A stretch of 64,000 nt of DNA from Misgurnus anguillicaudatus (taxonomy: Eukaryota; Chordata; Actinopteri; Cypriniformes; Cobitidae): contig NW_027395276.1 in NCBI RefSeq assembly GCF_027580225.2, positions 186,001 through 250,000 on the forward strand, given 5' to 3'. This document shows, in pieces, positions 58,973-64,000 of this stretch; positions within the stretch are counted from its first letter, which is position 1, and the number at the start of each line of letters is the position of its first letter. The notes beneath the pieces were generated by a model that made no database searches, had not been told where the DNA came from, and was given only the letters and a program-made list of their open reading frames with translations. The position numbers were made by a program, and so were the translations under genes.

Positions 58973-61316
58973 TATATACCCGATGGCACCTGTTCGCCCT
59001 ACCGTCCCCCGCGAAGGGGGAACCCGCCGGGTCCGCGGCCGGGAGGGTGCGCCTCGGTCGGCCCGGGGGACCGGAGATACTTCCGGGCGGAGATACGGGG
59101 GGCCGTCTCCGGATTTTCCCACGGCCGCTGCTCGGGCGCCTTAAGTCCGAGGACGTCGCCTTCGGGGTCGGTCGATCTACCCGAGGGGACCTTTCAAACG
59201 AGCCCGCCCTCGACCCTCCGACCCTTTCCGCGGCCGAGATACGGCGGTTCGAAAAAAAAAAAACGCTCGTTCGGAGTTCGCGCGCCCGTAGCGTCCGCTG
59301 CGTTCGTCCGCCGGAGGCGCGGCCGGTCTCGTTCGAAAGGTCTCTCTCGGCGCTTTCCGGGGACGCCGACCCCGAGTCCGTGCGACCCCGTGGACCGGAG
59401 ATACTTCCGGTCGATTATCCGAATTTCGTTAACGCGCCGCTCCGGCGCCTCGGACCCGGGGCCTTCGACCTTCGAGTCGATTGTTCCGCCGGAGGGGCCC
59501 TTTCGAACGAGCCCACCCGCGAGTATCTGGCCCTTTCCTCGGCGGAGATACGGGGGGCCGTCTCCGGATTTTCCCACGGCCGCTGCTCAGGCGCCTTAAG
59601 TCCGAGGACGTCGCCTTCGGGGTCGGTCGCTCTACCCGAGGGCACCTTTCGAACGAGCCCGCACTCGACCCTCCGACCCTTTCCGCGGCCGAGATACGGC
59701 GGATCGGAAAAAAAAAAACGCTGGTCCGGAGTTCGCGCGCCCGTAGCGTCCGTTGCGTTCGTCCGCCGGAGGCGCGGCCGGTCTCGTTTCGGAATTTCGG
59801 AAAACTTCGAACGGCCGTATCTCGGGCGCCTCGGGCCCGGGTCCTTCGACCTTCGGGTCGATTGTTCCGCCGGAGGGACCCTTTCGAACGAGCCCGCCCG
59901 CGAGTATCTGGCCCCTTCCGCGGCGGAGATACGGGGGGCCGTCTCCGGATTTTCCCACTGCCGCTGCTCGGGCGCCTTAAGTCCGAGGACGTCGCCCTCG
60001 GGGTCGTTCGCTCTACCCGAGGCGACCTTTCGAACGAGCCCGCCCTCGACCCTCCGACCCTTTCCGCGGCCGAGATTCGGCGGTTCGAAAAAAAAAAAAA
60101 CGCTCGTCCGGAGTTCGCGCGCCTGTAGCGTCCGCTGCGTTCGTCCGCCGGAGGCGCGGCCGGTCTCGTTCGAAAGGTCTCTCTCGGAACTTTCCGGGGA
60201 CGCCGGCCTCGGGTCCATGCGACCCCGGGGGCCGGAGATACGGACTTCCACCGCTGCACCTTTAAACGGCCGTAGCTCGGGCGCCTTAAGACCGAGACCT
60301 TAGCCCTTTGGGTCCCTTATCCTCCAGGAGGGGCCCTTTCCAACGACCCCACCCCCGTCTCCGTACCCCCTCCCCCGGCCGAGATACGACCCCGGGAACA
60401 TCGCCCCGTCTACCCGACCACCGTGCACCCGAGGCCGGCCTCGGACCCCGCGACGGACACCCTGGAGCTCGTACCCGTCGCACCGTTCGGTCCCTGCCAT
60501 CCCACTCTTAAGCACTCCCCCAACGGACTAAGCCCCATCCTCCCGGCCCTTCTGGAGAACCAAACAGTTGGTCAACCCCAAAATTTCTCCAACCGTTGGT
60601 CAACCCGAAAGATTTTCCAGCAGTTGGTCAACCCCAATCGACTTAGGTTTTGGAGCGTTCGCATTTCCAGCAGTTGGTCAACCTCAATCGACTTAGGTTT
60701 TGGAGCGTTCGCGTTTCCAGCAGTTGGTCAACCTCAATCGACTTAGGTTTTGGAGCGTTCGAGTTTCCAGCAGTTGGTCAACCTCAATCGACTTAGGTTT
60801 TGGAGTGTTCGCGTTTCCAGCAGTTGGTCAACCTCAATCGACTTAGGTTTTGGAGCGTTCGCGTTTCCAGCAGTTGGTCAACCTCAATCGACTTAGGTTT
60901 TGGAGTGTTCGCGTTTTCAGCAGTTGGTCAACCTCAATCGACTTAGGTTTTGGAGCGTTCGCGTTTCCAGCAGTTGGTCAACCTCAATCGACTTAGGCTC
61001 TGGAGCTTTCGCCTCTCCAGCAGTTGGTCAACCCCAACGACTTAGGCTCTTGAGCTTTCACTTCTCCAGCAGTTGGTCAACCCCATCGACTTAGGTTCTG
61101 GGGCGTTCGCTTCTCCTGCCATAGACTTAGGTTCTAGAGCTTTCGCCTCTCCGACAGTTGGTCAACCCTAATCGACTTAGGCTCTGGAGCTTTCACTTCT
61201 CCAGCAGTTGGTCAACCCCATCGACTTAGGTTCTGGGGCGTTCGCTTCTCCTGCGATCGACTTAGGTTCTGGAGCTTTCGCCTCTCCGACAGTTGGTCAA
61301 CCTCGATCGACTTAGC
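58973..61316. repeat. Unit U26 (2344 bp), copy of U23
   Basis: Same two deletion junctions (about 59081-59091 and 59784-59795) and the same A-tract lengths (59252-59263, 59708-59718, 60088-60100). Exactly the same length as U23. Confidence 0.95.
60565..61316. repeat. 50-bp subrepeat array of U26 (752 bp, 15 dyad motifs)
   Basis: Copy of the U23 array, with one visible difference, CAACCCTAATCG near 61165. Confidence 0.95.
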
Positions 61317-63309
61317 TATATACCCGATGGCACCTGTTCGCCCTACCATCCCCCGCGAAGGGGGAACCCGCCGGGTCCGCGGCCGGGAGGGTGCGCCTCG
61401 GTCGGCCCGGGGGACCGGAGATACTTCCGGTCGAAAATCCGAATTTCGTTACCGCGCCGCTCCGGCGCCTCGGGCCCGGGTCCTTCGACCTTCGGGTCGG
61501 TCGGTCCGCCGGAGGGGCCCTTTCGAACGAGCCCATTCGCGAGTATCTGGCCCTTTCCGCGGCGGAGATACGGGGGGCCGTCTCCGGATTTTCCCACGGC
61601 CGCTGCTCGGGCGCCTTAGGTCCGAGGACGTCGCCTTCGGGGTCGGTCGCTCTACCCGAGGGGACCTTTCAAACGAGCCCGCCCTCGACCCTCCGACCCT
61701 TTCCGCGGCCGAGATACGGCGGTTCAAAAAAAAAAAAAAACGCTCGTCCGGAGTTCGCGCGCCCGTAGCGTCCGCTGCGTTCGTCCGCCGGAGGCGCGGC
61801 CGGTCTCGTTCGAAAGGTCTCTCTCGGGGCTTTCCGGGGACGCCGACCCCGAGTCCGTGCGACCCCGTGGACCGGAGATACTTCCGGTCGAATATCCGAA
61901 ATTCGTTAACGCGCCGCTCCGGCGCCTCGGGACCGGGGCCTTCGACCTTCGGGTCGATTGTTCCGCCGGAGGGGCCCTTTCGAACGAGCCCACCCGCGAG
62001 TATCTGGCCCCTTCCGCGGCGGAGTCACGGGGGGCCGTCTCCGGATTTTCCCACTGCCGCTGCTCGGGCGCCTTAAGTCCGAGGACGTCGCCCTCGGGGT
62101 CGTTCGCTCTACCCGAGGCGACCTTTCGAACGAGCCCGCCCCGACCCTCCGACCCTTTCCGCGGCCGAGATACGGCGGTTCGAAAAAAAAAAACGCTCGT
62201 CCGGAGTTCGCGGGCCCGTAGCGTCCGCTGCGTTCGTCCGCCGGAGGCGCGGCCGGTCTCGTTCGAAAGGTCTCTCTCGGGGCTTTCCGGGGACGCCGGC
62301 CTCGGGTCCATGCGACCCCGGGGGCCGGAGATACGGACTTCCACCGCTGCACCTTTAAACGGCCGTAGCTCGGGCGCCTTAAGACCGAGACCTTAGCCCT
62401 TTGGGTCCCTTATCCTCCAGGAGGGGCCCTTTCCAACGACCCCACCCCCGTCTCCGTACCCCCTCCCCCGGCCGAGATACGACCCCGGGAACATCGCCCC
62501 GTCTACCCGACCACCGTGCACCCGAGGCCGTCCTTGGACCCCGCGACGGACACCCTGGAGCTCGTACCCGTCGCACCGTTCGGTCCCTGCCATCCCACTC
62601 TTAAGCACTCCCCCACCGGACTAAGCCCCATCCTCCCGGCCCTTCTGGAGAACCAAACAGTTGGTCAACCCCAAAATTTCTCCAACCGTTGGTCAACCCG
62701 AAAGATTTCCCAGCAGTTGGTCAACCCCAATCGACTTAGGTTTTGGAGCGTTCGCGTTTCCAGCAGTTGGTCAACCTCAATCACCTTAGGTTTTGGAGCG
62801 TTCGCGTTTCCAGCAGTTGGTCAACCTCAATCGACTTAGGTTTTGGAGCGTTCGAGTTTCCAGCAGTTGGTCAACCTCAATCGACTTAGGTTTTGGAGTG
62901 TTCGCGTTTCCAGCAGTTGGTCAACCTCAATCGACTTGGGTTTTGGAGCGTTCGCGTTTCCAGCAGTTGGTCAACCTCAATCGACTTAGGCTCTGGAGCT
63001 TTCGCCTCTCCAGCAGTTGGTCAACCCCAACGACTTAGGCTCTTGAGCTTTCACTTCTCCAGCAGTTGGTCAACCCCATCGACTTAGGTTCTGGGGCGTT
63101 CGCTTCTCCTGCCATAGACTTAGGTTCTAGAGCTTTCGCCTCTCCGACAGTTGGTCAACCCCAATCGACTTAGGCTCTGGAGCTTTCACTTCTCCAGCAG
63201 TTGGTCAACCCCATCGACTTAGGTTCTGGGGCGTTCGCTTCTCCTGCCATCGACTTAGGTTCTGGAGCTTTCGCCTCTCCGACAGTTGGTCAACCTCGAT
63301 CGACTTAGC
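61317..63309. repeat. Unit U27 (1993 bp, two modules), shortened copy of U24
   Basis: The first module matches U24 (A15 at 61726-61740, preceded by TTC rather than TTCG). The second and third modules are fused near 61980-62010, removing 457 bp and joining CCGGAGGGGCCC to the third-type CCCCTTCCGCGG and GAGTCACGG. The second A-tract is at 62183-62193. The 16-bp palindrome is mutated here. Confidence 0.94.
62658..63309. repeat. 50-bp subrepeat array of U27 (652 bp, 13 dyad motifs)
   Basis: 652-bp class, unlike U24, with private AATCACCTTAGG and CGACTTGGG. The 6.84-kb duplication therefore ends before this array. Confidence 0.95.
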
Positions 63310-64000
63310 TATATACCCGATGGCACCTGTTCGCCCTACCGTCCCCCACGAAGGGGGAACCCGCCGGGTCCGCGGCCGGGACGGTGCGCCTCGGTCGGCC
63401 CGGGGGACCGGAGATACTTCCGGTCGAAAATCCGAATTTCGTTACCGCGCCGCTCCGGCGCCTCGGGCCCGGGTCCTTCGACCTTCGGGTCGATCGGTTC
63501 GCCGGAGGGGCCCTTTCGATCGAGCCCACCCGCGAGTATCTGGCCCTTTCCGCGGCGGAGATACGGGGGGCCGTCTCCGGATTTTCCCACGGCCGCTGCT
63601 CGAGCGCCTTAAGTCCGAGGACGTCGCCTTCGGGGTCGGTCGCTCTACCCGAGGGGACATTTCAATCGAGCCCGCCCTCGACCCTCCGACCCTTTCCGCG
63701 GCCGAGATACGGCGGTTCGAAAAAAAAAAAAGCTCGTCCGGAGTTCGCGCGCCCGTAGCGTCCGCTGCGTTCGTCCGCCGGAGGCGCGGCCGGTCTCGTT
63801 CGAAAGGTCTCTCTCGGGGCTTTCCGGGGACGCCGACCCCGAGTCCGTGCGACCCCGTGGACCGGAGATACTTTCGGTCGAATATCCGAATTTCGTTACC
63901 GCGCCGCTCCGGCGCCTCGGGCCCGGGGCCTTCGACCTTCGGGTCGATTGTTCCGCCGGAGGGGCCCTTTCGACCGAGCCCACCCGCGAGTATCTGGCCC
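63310..64000. repeat. Unit U28, partial (3' end outside window)
   Basis: Contains the leader, the first module (A-tract at 63720-63731, with the following C lost) and part of a second module. Several private changes (GCCGGGACGG, GATCGGTTCGCC, TTTCGATCGAGCC, TTTCAATCG, TACTTTCGG) make it one of the more diverged units. The array evidently continues beyond 64000. Confidence 0.94.

Larger units (their letters stand above)
49430..62400. repeat. 6.84-kb tandem segmental duplication (U22-U24 repeated as U25-U27)
   Basis: Marker variants, array lengths and deletion junctions of U22, U23 and U24 recur in order in U25, U26 and U27 at a constant offset of 6842-6843 bp. The array after U21 recurs after U24. 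The 3' end of the second copy is altered by the 457-bp deletion in U27, after which the offset is 6386. Confidence 0.9.
1..64000. repeat. Satellite-like tandem array filling the entire window (units U0-U28)
   Basis: Every part of the window aligns by eye to one repeating unit. The unit is TATATA element, then GC-rich 454-bp modules, then a terminal block, then a 50-bp subrepeat array. Unit starts (TATATA) are at 2121, 4889, 6924, 8959, 11045, 12796, 14792, 17243, 19693, 21996, 24768, 26710, 28796, 30546, 32997, 35446, 38081, 40432, 42832, 45233, 47632, 50032, 52130, 54474, 56874, 58973, 61317 and 63310. All units share one orientation. No interspersed gene or transposon interrupts the array, and neither end of it is reached. 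I do not recognise it as a named satellite family. An expanded rDNA spacer is one possible identity, but no rRNA gene sequence is present. Confidence 0.97.

Noticed and set aside
1..64000. rRNA genes (18S, 5.8S, 28S, 5S)
   Set aside because: No conserved rRNA sequence is recognisable on either strand. The rDNA-spacer idea rests only on the repeat architecture and the Sal-box-like motif.
1..64000. Telomeric repeats or a transposable element as origin of the array
   Set aside because: No TTAGGG/TTTAGGG-type runs are present, the array motif CTTAGG is not tandem at 6-7 bp, and no transposase or reverse transcriptase reading frame is seen.

Overview
The whole 64 kb window is one head-to-tail satellite-like tandem array. 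I find no credible protein-coding gene, rRNA gene, tRNA gene or transposon. It holds 27 complete units (1.75-2.77 kb each) plus a partial unit at each end, all in the same orientation. I number them U0 to U28 and start each unit at a TATATA hexamer that occurs once per unit. A pure non-coding array of this size with nested repeats, homopolymer slippage and unequal-exchange products points to a eukaryotic nuclear genome. The sequence does not let me name a taxon. It could be a very expanded rDNA intergenic-spacer block or an independent GC-rich satellite, and nothing in the window decides between them.

Each unit has the same order. (1) A TATATA element is followed by about 95 bp of unique GC-rich sequence with a C5/G5 hairpin. 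(2) Then come one to four copies of a ~454-bp GC- and CpG-rich module. Each module is made of three related ~146-161-bp monomers marked by the word GAGATAC. Each complete module carries one A-tract of about 8-16 A, a 7-bp-stem inverted repeat and a stem-loop with a TTCG loop closed by C-G. (3) A terminal block of about 335 bp contains a diverged fourth monomer and a perfect 16-bp palindrome with an FseI site. (4) An array of 50-bp subrepeats (518-836 bp) carries 11 to 16 copies of the dyad GTTGGTCAAC.

Unit length varies for two main reasons: the number of 454-bp modules (one to four A-tracts per unit) and the number of 50-bp subrepeats, with a 184-bp sub-block present 0, 1 or 2 times. Several shorter units are clear deletion fusions between paralogous monomers. 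At a larger scale, U0-U8 and U9-U16 form two related ~18-20 kb blocks, and U22-U24 are repeated as U25-U27 with a 6.84-kb offset. Evolution by unequal crossing-over or gene conversion is the simplest reading. Assembly error in such a repeat must be excluded for the near-identical copies.

Long ORFs occur in all frames but are compositional artefacts. They are Arg/Pro/Gly/Ser-rich, overlap on both strands, and change frame when A-tract length changes while the surrounding bases stay conserved. The most notable signals are about 360 copies of a dyad motif that, on the minus strand, resembles the vertebrate Pol I terminator (Sal box), the once-per-unit TATATA, and the ~150-bp periodicity shared by both repeat types.
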